A DNA stretch of 64,000 bases from Rhizomys pruinosus (taxonomy: Eukaryota > Chordata > Mammalia > Rodentia > Spalacidae). Shown piece by piece: positions 23,015 through 33,530 of the stretch. A program made the position numbers and the translations under genes. The stretch covers positions 68,220-132,219 of the forward strand of contig VZQC01013997.1 in NCBI GenBank assembly GCA_009823505.1. The letters run 5' to 3'. Below the pieces are notes generated by a model. The model saw only the letters and a list, made by a program, of their open reading frames with translations. It made no database searches and had not been told where the DNA came from. Within the stretch, counting starts at the first letter, position 1; each line of letters opens with the position of its first letter.

Positions 23015-23228
23015 TGCTGGAGAGATGTCTTGGTCGTTAAGAGCACTAGCTGCTCTTGTAGAGGACCTGAGTTCAATTCCCAGCATCCACATGATGTCTA
23101 ATGTCTATAACTCCAGTTCCAGGGGATCCAGTGCCCTCTTCTGGCCTCGGTGGGCATTGCAGAACATGGCTACAGTTACACACATGCAGACAATACACTC
23201 ACAAAATAAAAATAATAAGTAAAATTTT
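23015..23228 (+). repeat. B2 SINE
   Basis: GGTGCTGGAGAGATGTCTTG head, ACATGATGTCTAATGTC body variant, and an AAAATAATAAG tail. Confidence 0.9.
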
Positions 23229-23424
23229 TTTTTAAATGTGAGTCTAGTGGAAGAGACAACCATTGCCATACATATTTTTACAAACTCACATAGTCATAAG
23301 TAGAAGGCAAATGGAAATGGAAATAATATGGATAGAAGGGAAATATTAAAACAAAACTGGCTATGGACTTTGCAGTCTGGCTCTGGATGACAGACATTAA
23401 ATAAATAAGTTGCAGGAAGGAACA

Positions 23425-23525
23425 GGAAGCTGGGCACCAGCTCTCAGGAGGCATAGGCAGGTGGATCTTTGTGAGTTCGAGGCCAGCCAGGGTTATACAG
23501 TGAGACCCTGCCTCACAAAAAGAGG
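23425..23525 (+). repeat. B1 SINE fragment
   Basis: AGGAGGCATAGGCAGGTGGA, GAGTTCGAGGCCAGCCAGGG and a short A-rich end, missing part of the head. Confidence 0.75.
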
Positions 23526-23547
23526 AAATGAAGTAGCAGTAACAGGA

Positions 23548-23680
23548 GAGGCTGGGACTTGGCTCAGTTGGTAGGTTGCTGGCCTAGCACTTACTATGAA
23601 TTTGGATCCTCAAGACCTGCCCTGAGGGTTCACAGCTGCAATCCCAGCACCTGGGAGGTGAAGACAAGAGAATCAGGAGA
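23548..23680 (+). repeat. B4-type SINE, truncated by a tandem array
   Basis: An ID-like head (GGCTGGGACTTGGCTCAGTT) and B1-like middle (CAATCCCAGCACCTGGGAGG). Its 3' part grades into the 20-bp tandem repeat. Confidence 0.6.
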
Positions 23681-23880
23681 TCAAGGTCCACTATAGGAGA
23701 TCAAGGTCCACTATAGGAGATCAAGGTCCACTATAGGAGATCAAGGTCCACTATAGGAGATCGAGGTCCACTATAGGAGATCAAGGTCCACTATAGGAGT
23801 TCAAGGTCCACTATAGGAGTTCAAGGTCCACTATAGGAGTTCAAGGTCCACTATAGGAGATCAAGGTCCACTATAGGAAC
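23681..23880 (+). repeat. 20-bp tandem repeat, 10 copies
   Basis: Ten copies of TCAAGGTCCACTATAGGAGA. One unit has TCGAGG and three have GAGT for GAGA near the 3' half. The unit derives from the neighbouring SINE's ATCAAGGTCC region, so it probably arose by local slippage or unequal exchange. Confidence 0.96.
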
Positions 23881-23935
23881 TGAACCCAGGTCTTCTGCAA
23901 GGGCAAGCCCATGCTCTTCAACCCCACATGGTACT

Positions 23936-24165
23936 TTTTTTTTTTTTTTTTTTTTTCTTTTTTNTCTTTCTTTTCTTTCATCTTTCTTCTTTCTTGCTTT
24001 GCTTTTTTCTTTCTTTTTTTTTTCATCTTCTCTTCCTCTTCCTCTGTCCTCTCCGTCCTCCCTGCCCCTCTCCATAACCCTTCCTTCCTTCCTTCCTCCT
24101 TCCTTCCTTCCTTCATTCTTCCTTCCCTTTCTTACCTTCGTTCCCTTCTTTTCTTCTTCCTTCCA
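23936..24165. repeat. Polypyrimidine tract (TTTTC/TTCC)
   Basis: A T-rich run containing the N, then mixed TTTC, CTTC and TTCC words leading into a B1. Confidence 0.9.
23964..23964. other. Single ambiguous base inside a pyrimidine tract
   Basis: A second lone N lies within a T-rich run (23936-23975). Unlike the one at 6787 I see no duplicated flank, so this may be only a miscalled base or a minimal gap. Confidence 0.7.
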
Positions 24166-24305
24166 GACTGGGTTTCACTTTTAGCCCTGGTTGGACTGGA
24201 ATTTACTGTGTAGACCAGGCTGACCTTGGACTCACAGAGAACCAGTTCCAATTTCCTCTGCCTCCTTGTGTGCTGGGATTAAAAGCACGTTCCACCACAC
24301 CTGGC
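24163..24305 (-). repeat. B1 SINE
   Basis: CAGACTGGGTTTCACTTTTA, TGTAGACCAGGCTGACCTTG, closing CCACCACACCTGGC. Confidence 0.88.
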
Positions 24306-24698
24306 ATACGCCCATTTTCAAAGCTGAACTGTTTTTTTTTTTTTTGTGTGTGTGTGTATTGAATTTTGTGTATTTCATACAAAACAGCTTAATCATATTT
24401 CTATCTCCTCCCTCATGGCAGCAGAACTGTTTTCAAAGAGCCTGAATTAAGACTAGACTTTCAGGGATCATTTCTATAGTATGGTACTAGAGAAGTTTCT
24501 CTGACTGTGTAGGGAACCAGAAACCATGAGGAGATGCAGTGCTTCCTCCTACCGTGAAGCTGGCTCGTGGCATTTGCATTTTTCAATTGCGATTGCCGTT
24601 GATGATCAAATTCTACTCTTCCTTTGGTGAGAGGTTAGAGTGAGGTAGTGCAGTCCTGAATGGTATAAAAAAAGATATTGAATTGCAATTTTGTTTTT
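24306..24698. other. Intergenic sequence, unassigned
   Basis: A T-run and a short TG array, then about 300 bp of unique-looking DNA before the retroposed fragment. No gene seen. Confidence 0.4.
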
Positions 24699-24713
24699 AA
24701 AGATAGTTATCTA

Positions 24714-24923
24714 AACTGACTTGATGGTGAACGTCTGCTTGAAACAATAAACTACATCGAGAAATTTGAGAAAGACTGACAAAGAAATGAAAACCAGTTT
24801 GGCAGGAAGCATGATTTTCTGGTCGGGTTGGAGTGCAGGAGGGAGGCACAGGTCTAGATTTGATTTGTAAATGTAATTTTTGTATGAAAATCACATAGCT
24901 TCAATAAACATATGACTAAAAAA
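24714..24923 (+). pseudogene. Short retroposed mRNA 3' end (processed pseudogene fragment)
   Basis: A 210-bp insert ends with AATAAA (24903-24908), about 9 nt more, then poly-A. It is flanked by 15-bp direct repeats AAAGATAGTTATCTA (24699-24713) and AAAGATAGCTATCTA (24924-24938), which differ at one base. The left cut site reads TTTTT/AAAG, close to the LINE-1 endonuclease target. This is the standard signature of a 5'-truncated mRNA copied by LINE-1. The parent gene is not recognised; the fragment looks like 3' UTR. Confidence 0.8.
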
Positions 24924-24938
24924 AAAGATAGCTATCTA

Positions 24939-25331
24939 GTTAACAGTTCTCAAAGATTCCTTCACCATTATAAACAGGTGATTCATGCTTTCATTTCTGG
25001 CATAGAATGAAACATCTCAACACCTAGATCACTTAATGATGGAGATAATTGTTAAGAGTGGCTGGCTGACCCCTTGATTGTAAATAGAGGTGATAGAGAT
25101 CATGACAGAACCAATTTGATGAGTTAAGTTCTATGTGCCACCTGCAGAACCTGTGATGACTACACGTCTGTAGTGGGCAGGTGCTTGGTCACACAGCTCA
25201 GATGGTGCGGTCAAGAGATCTTTCTGTGTGATTTAATGTTTGGGTAGGAAAAGCTCTGAGGACATCAGAATGACGGTGTTTCCCACCAGTGGTTTTGGAA
25301 GCTTTCAAGAACACCTTTTAAGAACATTTCA
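24939..25331. other. Unique intergenic sequence
   Basis: No gene or named repeat recognised. Confidence 0.4.
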
Positions 25332-25540
25332 ATGGGGATGGAGAGATGGCTCAGCAGTTAAGAGCACTGGCTGCTCTTCCAGAGGAAACAGGTTTGATTC
25401 CAACACCCACATGGTGGCTAATAACCATCTGTAACTCCAATTCCAGGGGATCTGACACCCTCTTCTGGGCTCCACAGGCACTGCAAGTCATGTGTGCACT
25501 CACATACAAACAAAACACTCATACATAAAATAAAAAAAGG
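25332..25540 (+). repeat. B2 SINE
   Basis: GGGGATGGAGAGATGGCTCA head, full body and AAAATAAAAAAAG tail. Confidence 0.92.
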
Positions 25541-25551
25541 ATACGGCCAGG

Positions 25552-26237
25552 TTTCCTTTGTTAGTTCTCTGTTGCTGTGGTAAACACACCATGACCCACA
25601 GTACCATGGGGAGAAAAGAGTTAAATAACTTTATTGAGATGTAATTCACATACATTAAAAAAAAAAAAAACACTGACCAAACCAAACTTGGGGAGGAAAG
25701 GGTTGATTTAGCTCACATCTGAGTTCACAGTTTTATCACTGAGGGAGCCCAGCATATAATGAACCCATGGCGGAACACTGGGGGCAAGGAGCGGAAGCAC
25801 AGGCGCCATGGAGGAATGCGTTCACCTGGCTGGCTCCCTGCCCAATGCCCAGCCTGCTTTTTTTTTTTTTTTTAATCTTTGTTTAGACAGGGTCTCCTGT
25901 AGCCCCAGCTGTCCCCTGGAACTCACTCTGTAGGAAACCAGGCTGGCCTTGAACTCACAAAGATCTACCCCTCCTCGCCTCCCATTGCTAGTATTAAGGC
26001 GTGCGACCACCATTCCCGCCCCAGCCTGCTTTCTGCTTATACAGTTCACAGCAACCTGCCCAGGGTTACACCACCCCTAGTGGGCTGGGGTTCCTTTCCA
26101 CAGTGATTGACGATCAAGATAATACTCCACAGTTGTGGCCCCAGGCCAGTCCAACGGAGCCAGTTCCCCATTGAGGGTGCGTCCCGGTCCGCGTCATCCC
26201 AGGTGTGTCAGGTTTGACACTAAAGCTGTCCAGCCCA
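25552..26237 (-). repeat. Rodent interspersed repeat split by a B1
   Basis: Same family as 18475: AACTTGGGGAGGAAAGGGTT on the left and GGTGTGTCAGGTTTGACACT on the right, with a B1 in the middle. Scattered extra bases suggest lower sequence quality here. Confidence 0.78.
25856..26025 (-). repeat. B1 SINE nested in the rodent repeat
   Basis: T-run, then AGACAGGGTCTCCTGTAGCC through GCGTGCGACCACCATTCCC. The host words CCCAGCCTGCTTT and CCCAGCCTGCTTTCTGC flank it as a likely target-site duplication. Confidence 0.88.
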
Positions 26238-26261
26238 GAAAGTAATTGGGATTTGGGTGGG

Positions 26262-26520
26262 TATAGGGCTTGTGGTTCAGAGGGTTAAGAGTCCATCGTC
26301 GGGGGAGGGCTGGCAGGGGCAGAAAGCTGAGCGCTTCTATCTTCAAGCAGGCACAGGAAGCCAACAGACCATAAGTGGGAATAAGACCTGTAAACTCTCA
26401 AAGCCCACCTGCCCGGAGTGACGAGCCTCCTCCAGCAAGGCCACACCCCCTCCACAAACAGTGCCACTAACTGGGGACAAAGTGTTCAAATTCGTGGAGC
26501 TTATGAGGGGAATTTGCATC
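26262..26520 (-). repeat. URR1-like rodent repeat fragment
   Basis: GGGGCAGAAAGCTGAGCGCT, CCTCCAGCAAGGCCACACCC and AACTGGGGACAAAGTGTTCA parallel the element at 9663-10018. Confidence 0.6.
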
Positions 26521-26631
26521 CAACTACCACATGCCAGGAGCTGAGCTTAAGATTATAAGAGAAAATCCTGCACATGAAACTACAATCTGTCTGGGCTTGC
26601 CCTGCAGATTACCAGACGCAGAGTACAACAT

Positions 26632-26885
26632 GGGGCCGGAGAGAGGGCCTAGTGGTTAAGGAGCGCCGACCGCGCTTGCAGAGGACCAGGGTTTCGATCC
26701 CCAGCACCCTATGGCGGCCGAGAACCGTCGGAAAACTCCAATTCCAGTAGAACTCCAGTTACCGGGGAATCCAACACCCTTTTCAGACTCCGTTCCGCGG
26801 CATTGCATGAGACACGGAGTGCACAAACTTGCATGCAGACAGTACAGAAGCAGATTCATACACATACAGAAAAAAAAAAAAAAAA
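26632..26885 (+). repeat. B2 SINE, long subtype
   Basis: GGGGCCGGAGAGAGGGCCTA head with many CpGs. It has the doubled AACTCCA block and a long poly-A tail. It is either young or affected by base errors. Confidence 0.9.
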
Positions 26886-27189
26886 AAAAGAGTAACAACA
26901 TCTAATACCTGAATAGGCGTGTATTTTCCTGTAGACTTGCCCGATGTGATGGTCCAGTTGGGATGTCTCAGCTTGATTGGATTAAGAAATACCTAAGGCT
27001 TTAGTGAGGCCTTTTGGGATGCCTGGGAGCATTAACGGAGTGGAAGACCCACCCGGAAGGAGTCCATGGCATGGGTCATGTGACTGACTGGGTGCCCAAA
27101 ATGTGAGCAGAGCAGCACTCACACACGACGCCTGAGCCACAGGTGCAGACTACACACACACACATTCCCGGATCCTTCTCTCTCCTCTA
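26886..27189. other. Unique intergenic sequence
   Basis: No gene or named repeat recognised; a short (CA)n occurs at 27151-27163. Confidence 0.4.
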
Positions 27190-27725
27190 TCATGGTCTCG
27201 GCCCTCAGACCTTGAACACCAGAAACGCGTGCGCCCGAAGGGCGGCGTGCGAAAAGAGGTGGGCCGGCTGGCAACAAGACAAGCCAGGGCATGGGGAGCA
27301 TGGTGGGGCATGGTGGGGCATACGGCAGGCCAAGGCGGGATCGGAGCTCGTTGGGGGGAAAAAAAAGGGGGAGGGAAGGGGAAAGAAAGAGTGTGAAGGG
27401 GTGGGAGGAGACGGTGTAGAGGGAGATCGCGGAATTGCTCGACGGCTATCTGAAGTAGAGCGAGTCGGGGCGGGAAGGATAAAGAGCAATAGAAAAAAAG
27501 CAGTGATCAGTGTGATAGTCGCTCGACAGATAAGGCTTTCGAGAACCGTGGAGCGCGTACTAGCTAGACCGCGCGGGGGGGGGGGGGGGGGGGTGGGGGG
27601 GGGGGGGGGGGGGGGGGGTTGAGGGGGGGGGGGCAGAGAGGGTGGGGGGTGTGAGTGGGGTGCAGTGAGGGGGCATGGCGGGGCGCCGGCATGGGGCATG
27701 GTGGGGGGGGGGCGGGCGAGGTGGG
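27190..27725. other. Anomalous CpG-rich and poly-G stretch
   Basis: Unlike its neighbours, this stretch is rich in CpG (for example TCGCTCGACAGATAAGGC) and contains near-continuous G at 27577-27640 with G-rich sequence to 27720. It has no repeat identity until B1 words appear at about 27735. It could be a G-quadruplex-forming island, but low-quality consensus is equally likely. Confidence 0.5.
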
Positions 27726-27734
27726 TGGGGATGG

Positions 27735-27850
27735 TGGGGGCATGCGTTTCTACATGCCAGCACTCAAGAAGTGGAGGCAGGTGGGTCAAAATTTCAAGGT
27801 CAACCTGGGCTACAAAATTATTCAAGGTAGCCCAGACCCAAATCATATGT
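27735..27850 (+). repeat. B1-like SINE fragment
   Basis: CCAGCACTCAAGAAGTGGAG, CAAGGTCAACCTGGGCTACA and a degraded end. Confidence 0.7.
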
Positions 27851-28213
27851 GTTGAAATTCTTTAACTCTCCTGATTAATAATTGGATTAGAATACAGATC
27901 TATTTACAGACCTAACTCGCTCGTATTTTTTTCCACCGATCCAGCTGCCCCACCCTTGTTACCTTCCGGTAGATTTCCTTCTAAGGAAGAGACTCAGACG
28001 GTGTATTTTCCTCTCTTGATTCAGTTGTCCAATGTAAGACACACTCAGCAGTTCAGGAAACTGTTAATCAGTGAAGGCACATGGGGTAGTTGACTTTCAC
28101 CTTGAGCACTAGTGCGTAAGAGAAACATAGTTCCAGAACTGTCTGTGCTGCACAGCCCAAACCAAAGGGACATCAGCTGTCCCTCTGCAGTGCTAAGCAT
28201 CAGGGAGGGAAGT
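27851..28213. other. Unique intergenic sequence
   Basis: No gene or named repeat recognised. Confidence 0.4.
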
Positions 28214-28445
28214 ATTTCCTGGTGCTGGGCTACACAATGTTAAGAGCGCCGACTGCTCTTGCAGAGGACCCGGGTTCAATAACCAGCACCCACATAGTGT
28301 TCTGATAACCATCTTTAAACAACCCCGATTCCAGGGGAATCCGACACCTCGTCTGACCTCCCTAGGGCATTGGCAAAAACCACACGGGTGGCACAAACCT
28401 ACAATGCAGACAGTAAACTGCATACACATAAAAAAAAAAAAAGAA
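28214..28445 (+). repeat. B2 SINE
   Basis: B2 body with several extra bases (ACCATCTTTAAACAACCCCG) and a poly-A tail. Confidence 0.87.
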
Positions 28446-28451
28446 TGTACC

Positions 28452-28600
28452 ATGCCAGGCATGGTGGGTGCGCGCCTTTAATCTCAGCAACTCCAGAGGC
28501 AGAGGCAGGCAGATCTTTGTGAGTCAAGAAGGCCATCTGGTCCTACAGAGAGAGGTCCAGGACAAGCTGGGGCTACGGGAGACCCTGTCTTGAAAAGACC

Positions 28601-28675
<75 letters not shown>

Positions 28676-28690
28676 GAAAGAACCTAAAAG
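28452..28690 (+). repeat. B1 SINE with (GAAA)n tail
   Basis: GCCAGGCATGGTGGGTGCGC head, then GACCCTGTCTTGAAAAGACC and about 20 AAAG units derived from the A-tail. Confidence 0.92.
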
Positions 28691-29540
28691 TGGTATATGG
28701 GATATAGTCACCAAGGATCTGTAAAAATGAAACTACATGAATAGCCAAAGGTTTCAATCAAAATATCCTTGTTGAAAAGACCCAGCTAGAATCCCAACCA
28801 GCAGCTTCATTATGGATAAGAGACAACACCTGGTTACAGGAATGCAAACTTACATCCTGTCAATATTCTAAAGTCAGGCTGCAAAGTACATTTCACTCAG
28901 TAAGTTATCACGACAGAGGACGTGGATCCTACATCACACATAGAATCACTCTCTTGATTAGAAAAATATGCATATGATCTCATTGAATCAGCCTGTAGGA
29001 AGCCATTATAGAAACTGGAAATCTTCCCCTCTTACTCTTTGCACTTCCAACTACTTCAGTATGAAGAGACATTCCCACCCTGAAGCAGAGGCCTGTCTCT
29101 GCTGATACATACATCATAAATATGTCACAGCGAGGAATGTCAGGTCTCCCTTTGTCACTCTTGTGGGAGTTCAGCATTGAGACATCAGAGAATTTGAGCA
29201 ATGACCTTCCTAAGGACCAGTCCCCCAGGGAACTGAACCCAGGGTTCATGGATGCTAGAAAAGTTCTCGTCCAGTGAGCTATCTCAGGTACTTGACACAC
29301 AAAACTTCTTGACAGTTTGACAATAAGATTTTCAGAGGTTGAAAGGTTCTGGAAAGGTCATAGAACAAGCTGACACTTTTAAGTTCAGCTTACTGCAATT
29401 CCTTGAAAAATCTTTGGTTTCTGCTGCACTTAAACTGATTTGAATAATTCATAATCAAATGGATGTAATATGTATATTCAGACACATCTACATTTAGCTT
29501 CGTTCCCTCAAAGGCGGGTGCCTTTTTAAAAAAGGGTTTT
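28691..29540. other. Unique intergenic sequence
   Basis: About 850 bp of single-copy DNA downstream of Bcat1 with no recognised gene, exon or repeat. Confidence 0.4.
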
Positions 29541-29705
29541 ATTGTTGTTGTTGTTGTTGTTTGTTGTTTTGAGACAGGATCTCCCTATAGCCCCAACTGG
29601 GCTGAAACTCACTATGTAGACCAAGCTGGCCTGGAACTCGCAGAGATCCACCTGCCTCTGCCTCCCGAGTGCTAGGACTAAAGGAGTGTACCACCATGTA
29701 TGGGT
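29541..29705 (-). repeat. B1 SINE
   Basis: (GTT)n tail, TTTTGAGACAGGATCTCCCT, ending GGAGTGTACCACCATG. Confidence 0.93.
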
Positions 29706-29912
29706 ATTTTATTTTTATGTGTATGAGTGTACTGCCTGCAGCATGTATGTAAACACACCCATGCCATGCAATGGCTAAAGACGCAAGAGGGTGTTGGAGT
29801 CCCCGGAACTGGTGTAACAGACCATTGTTAGCACCATGTGGAATTGAACAGGGATCCTCTCTGCAAGCGTGGCCAATGCTCTTACCCACTGAGCCATTTT
29901 TGCAGTCCCAAA
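29706..29912 (-). repeat. B2 SINE
   Basis: ATTTTTATGTGTATGAGTGT tail complement through CACTGAGCCATTTTTGCAGT. Confidence 0.88.
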
Positions 29913-30099
29913 GCCAGGTGCTTTGGAGGGTAATTTATTCAAGGCCTAATCTAGTTACAAGGACTCACGTCTGATCTCAGGATTTTTCCCATACACCTTT
30001 CACTTTAGTTTCTTGTACTCTGAACTTAGTTACCTGCATGTTAGCTTGTCAGTGGGGTGAGCCCGTTATGACTGAGGATGGAAAGAAGTCATTTTGTAT

Positions 30100-30380
30100 T
30101 GGTTACTTTTCTTGTTGCTATCAACAAATACCTGATAAAATTAACTTAGGGAAGGGGTGGCCACGGGCAGCCTCCTCAGCAGTGGGCATGAGAGCCTGCT
30201 TGTTCACATCTTGGTAGGTCAGAGATCAGAGAAAAGAACATGACCCCATTGATTTTTCTCTTTTGATTCTTTCCAACGAGATGAGGATGCTTTCATTCTA
30301 GACCTTTCGCCTCCCTGGAGGTAATCTCTAGAAAGGCGTTCACTCAAGTTGATGGTTAAAATTAATCACCATAGCCACCC
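30100..30380 (-). repeat. URR1-like rodent repeat, diverged
   Basis: Starts GTATTGGTTACTTTTCTTGT and keeps the general order of the element at 9663, with substantial decay. Confidence 0.45.
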
Positions 30381-30464
30381 TTTCCCATCATCCCGTGCAA
30401 CTCAAAGGAGGGCTAAATGCTGCTGAAGATCCATCTGAGGTCAGGGGAGAGGATGGTTGGTTTT

Positions 30465-30655
30465 GTTATCCTTTTTTTTTATTTATTTATATACCTTGGA
30501 GGGGTGATCATGCCATTACACACTGTGGAGGGCACAGGAAATGTGGGAAGAGTCGGTTCTCACCTTCCAGTGTGTGTTCCAGGAATGATCTAACTCAGGT
30601 CACCAGGCTTGGTGGCAAGTTCCTTTACCACCTGGCTGAGCCATCGAGCAGCCCA
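30465..30655 (-). repeat. B3-like SINE
   Basis: A minus-strand B2/B3-class element: A-tail complement, GTGGAGGGCACAGGAAATGT, and head complement TGGCTGAGCCATCGAGCAGC. Confidence 0.7.
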
Positions 30656-30662
30656 AGGATAG

Positions 30663-30787
30663 TTTTTTGGGTTTTGTCTTTTTGAGACAGGGTCTCCCTT
30701 GAGCCCCAGCTGGCCTGGAACTTGCTATGTAAACCAGGCAGATCTGCCTCCCAAGTGCTGGGATTAAAGGTGTGCCCCCCACCTAGC
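30663..30787 (-). repeat. B1 SINE, internally deleted
   Basis: TTTTGAGACAGGGTCTCCCT then GTAAACCAGGCAGATCTGCC, lacking the central segment. Confidence 0.88.
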
Positions 30788-30804
30788 CAGACTCTGAGGA
30801 TGGT

Positions 30805-31002
30805 CTTTTTAATATTTTATTTTATGTGAATGTATAACTACGTGTGTGTAAGTGCACTCTTGTCATCCAATGCTCAAGAAGGTCAGAAGAAGCCATCTGA
30901 TTCCTGGTGGTTAGCCACCAAGCAGGTTCTGGGAATCAAACCCAAGTCCCCTGCAAGAGCAGCCAGTGCTCTTAACTGCAGAGCTATCCTTCCAGACCCC
31001 GA
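30805..31002 (-). repeat. B2 SINE
   Basis: TTTATGTGAATGTATAACTA tail complement to GAGCTATCCTTCCAGACCCC. It lies just beyond the candidate Bcat1 polyadenylation site. Confidence 0.87.
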
Positions 31003-31277
31003 GGATGGTTTTTAAATGCCTGCTGTGGTCCTTACTCTGGTGGGAGAAGCTGAGACATTTAGACACTAGGCACTTGCATGGACTTGGGACTTGCTGATGC
31101 ACCCAAACCTTTTCAGCTTCTTGCCACTATGACTTAAAACTATACACTGAATTTCCTACAACCACCGACTAGAAATCTGGGTATGTAATTTAAAAAGGCA
31201 ATGTAGTAGTATAGTTTCATGAACCCAACCAAGCCAACTCGCAAGACAATAACACACCCGGCATGCCTCTCAGTTGT

Positions 31278-31283
31278 TTTATT
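31278..31283 (-). promoter_or_regulatory. Bcat1: Candidate polyadenylation signal AATAAA for Bcat1
   Basis: AATAAA on the minus strand is followed within 20-45 nt by a GU-rich tract (GGGTGTGTTATTGTCTTG), the expected downstream element. Cleavage would fall at about 31255-31265. Its distance from the stop (about 6.6 kb) fits the long UTR known for the human gene. Other AATAAA hexamers occur upstream, so use of this one is inferred. Confidence 0.5.
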
Positions 31284-32019
31284 GATGACAGAAAAGTGTG
31301 CATAATCACAGCTCTGATGAATCTATAACCATGAAGAGTGTGTCTGTTGCCAGCAGAGTACAGTCACCCCAGATCCCCTTAAGACATACAGAATGTGTGC
31401 TTCACACCTGATGGCTCTTATGCAGCAAGGCCATGTGTTTACTTGTGCTTCTACAAAACTTTCCAAGAATGAGGTAGTTTCCTTTAACCCAGAATTCTTC
31501 CCGAAAATCCCACTTTACACTATAGTCGCCTTCTATCCTTCCAAATGAGACCTTCTAACAATTGCATCAAAGCTGAGCATCAGAACCAAAGTCCTCTGTT
31601 TACTTAAAGAGAATTTTCAGAATTGTACACATCCAGAAGCAGCCAGGTCCTGCAGTGATGTGGTTCAGTCAGTATGACAGGAATTGCATTCAGACACTGA
31701 TGCATAAGAACGGGCTACAACCATATCATTAAGTATACACTCTGTTCCCATCCATAAACTGTGGTTTAAAAACTTCCTGCACTTTTCAGTTCCCCTCCAA
31801 ATCAAATGTGCATTAATATTATGTACATGTAGGTCAGGCTGCCCCTGTGTACTCAGTACCTGGATAAACTGTAGGATCATTCACTGTTAGGTGTCACAAG
31901 AAAAACATCTAGAGGGTGTACAGATGCATACACGATTGGCTAGCTTATTTTAATGTTAGAACTCTTTCTATGTTTCTAAGACTGAAGATTGAACACACAT
32001 CCTCCTGCCTGAGCCTTCA

Positions 32020-32400
32020 TAGTGTTTGTGGTTTTGTTTTTGAAAGAGGCTTTCACTCTGTAGTCCAGGCCAGACTAGAAATCAGTTTGTAGCTCAGGCT
32101 GGCCTCGATTCATGGCAATCCTCCTGCCTCAGCTTCCTGAGTCCTGTTGTAACTATAAGCCACCATATCCAACTTTAAAAAATATTTTAAAATTCTTATT
32201 CTATATGTAGGAGTGTTAGGCTTGCATGTATGTATATATGTATGTATATATGTGCAACACATGTGTATAATGCCTGTGGAGGCCAAAAGAGGGTGTTTGA
32301 TCCCTTGGAACTGGAATTGCGGGTGGTTGTGGACCACGCTGTGGGTGCTGGGAACCTAACCTGAACCTCCTCCTAACCGCTAGCCATTTCTCCAGGACCC
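32020..32400 (-). repeat. B1-like plus B2 SINE pair within the 3' UTR
   Basis: A diverged B1-type block (32020-32172, TTTCACTCTGTAGTCCAGGC) abuts a B2 (32175-32400) with an ATGTATGTATAT-expanded tail. Both read sense in the Bcat1 transcript. Confidence 0.78.
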
Positions 32401-33064
32401 ACACCCAACTTTTGAAGAACTGATTTCAGTCTATGTAGATCCAGAGAGAACTAAATTCCCAGAAAACTTAGTGACAAGGAAGCCAAAAAGGATGCTTCCA
32501 TTGTGTTCCTGACCCTGAGAGTGACATCTGTGCCCATATGAAAGAAGCCTGTGGGGACCACAGCATAGCATGCAATTTAGTTGTAAGTTAAATGATAACT
32601 GATTTCCAAATGTGTTACCCTTCATCAAAGAATGGGAGATAGTAGTATAAATAGTATCTCTAAGGATGTAAGTCTCAGTCTATTCCTCATGACTTATTAT
32701 TCGGCTTTATGGTTTGTGAATCTTGGAATTAGATGACTGCGCTGCCACAACAGACCTTACAGATCACATAGTTAAACTCTTCTCCAAACTGGACAGAGCT
32801 CACAGACCAGGTCTACGATGGCATGAAAAGGAAGCCTTCAGGCAAGTCACTCAAAACTTAAATCCAATACAATTTAAAGCAGATTTCGGGTTTTTTAAGA
32901 CTGAATTTCATGCTTTTGTCATTAAAGCAAATATGACCCCATGGAATTATTTATCTGCAAACACTACTACAGTCTAGTTTTGTGACCAGTGTCTCTATCT
33001 TTGAAGTCTTATACTATGGTATGCACACTGAGGATGAAAAGTCTTTTGTTCTATCTTTGCCTCT

Positions 33065-33242
33065 AAAAATTTTTTACTTTTATGTGTCTATGTGTATGTT
33101 GATGCCAGAGAAGGGTGTTGGTTCTCCTGGGGTTGGAGCAAAAGACAGTTGTAAGCTGCCCGAGAAGGGTGCTCGGAACCAAACTCAGGTCCTCTGCAAC
33201 AGCAATGAGCACTACTAACCACTGAGCCATCTCTCCAGCCCT
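33065..33242 (-). repeat. B2 SINE within the 3' UTR
   Basis: TTTTTTACTTTTATGTGTCT to CACTGAGCCATCTCTCCAGC. Sense in the transcript, and opposite to the B2 at 34015-34230. Confidence 0.9.
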
Positions 33243-33317
33243 TCTACCTCTCTGCCTTTTAAAGGAGATTTTCACCAATGGTTAAAGAGAATCATATTTT
33301 TACTTGGCTTTCTTATT

Positions 33318-33530
33318 CATGCTTGTAATCCCAGGTACTCAAGAGGCTGAGGCAGGAGGATTGCAAATTCAAGTCCTGTTTAGGCTATAAAATAAATTCT
33401 CAGCAAAACAGGGACCTGGTGAGATATTCTGTCAAAATAAAAAGTAAAAAAGGGGCTGGGCTATAGCTCAGTGGCAGAGCACTAGCCTGGCATGTAAGAG
33501 GCCCTGGGTTCAAGGGCCAGGACCGAGGAA
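33318..33530 (+). repeat. B1/B4-like piece and an ID SINE within the 3' UTR
   Basis: GGTACTCAAGAGGCTGAGGC (B1-like part) is followed by GGGGCTGGGCTATAGCTCAG (ID head, from about 33452). Together they may be one B4-like unit. Confidence 0.75.

Noticed and set aside
23681..23880. 20-bp array as a CRISPR array
   Set aside because: Units are directly adjacent without spacers, and this is a mammalian genome.
27205..27846. 213-codon Pro-rich minus frame as a protein
   Set aside because: It spans the poly-G artefact-like stretch and a B1 fragment; no homology or start context.
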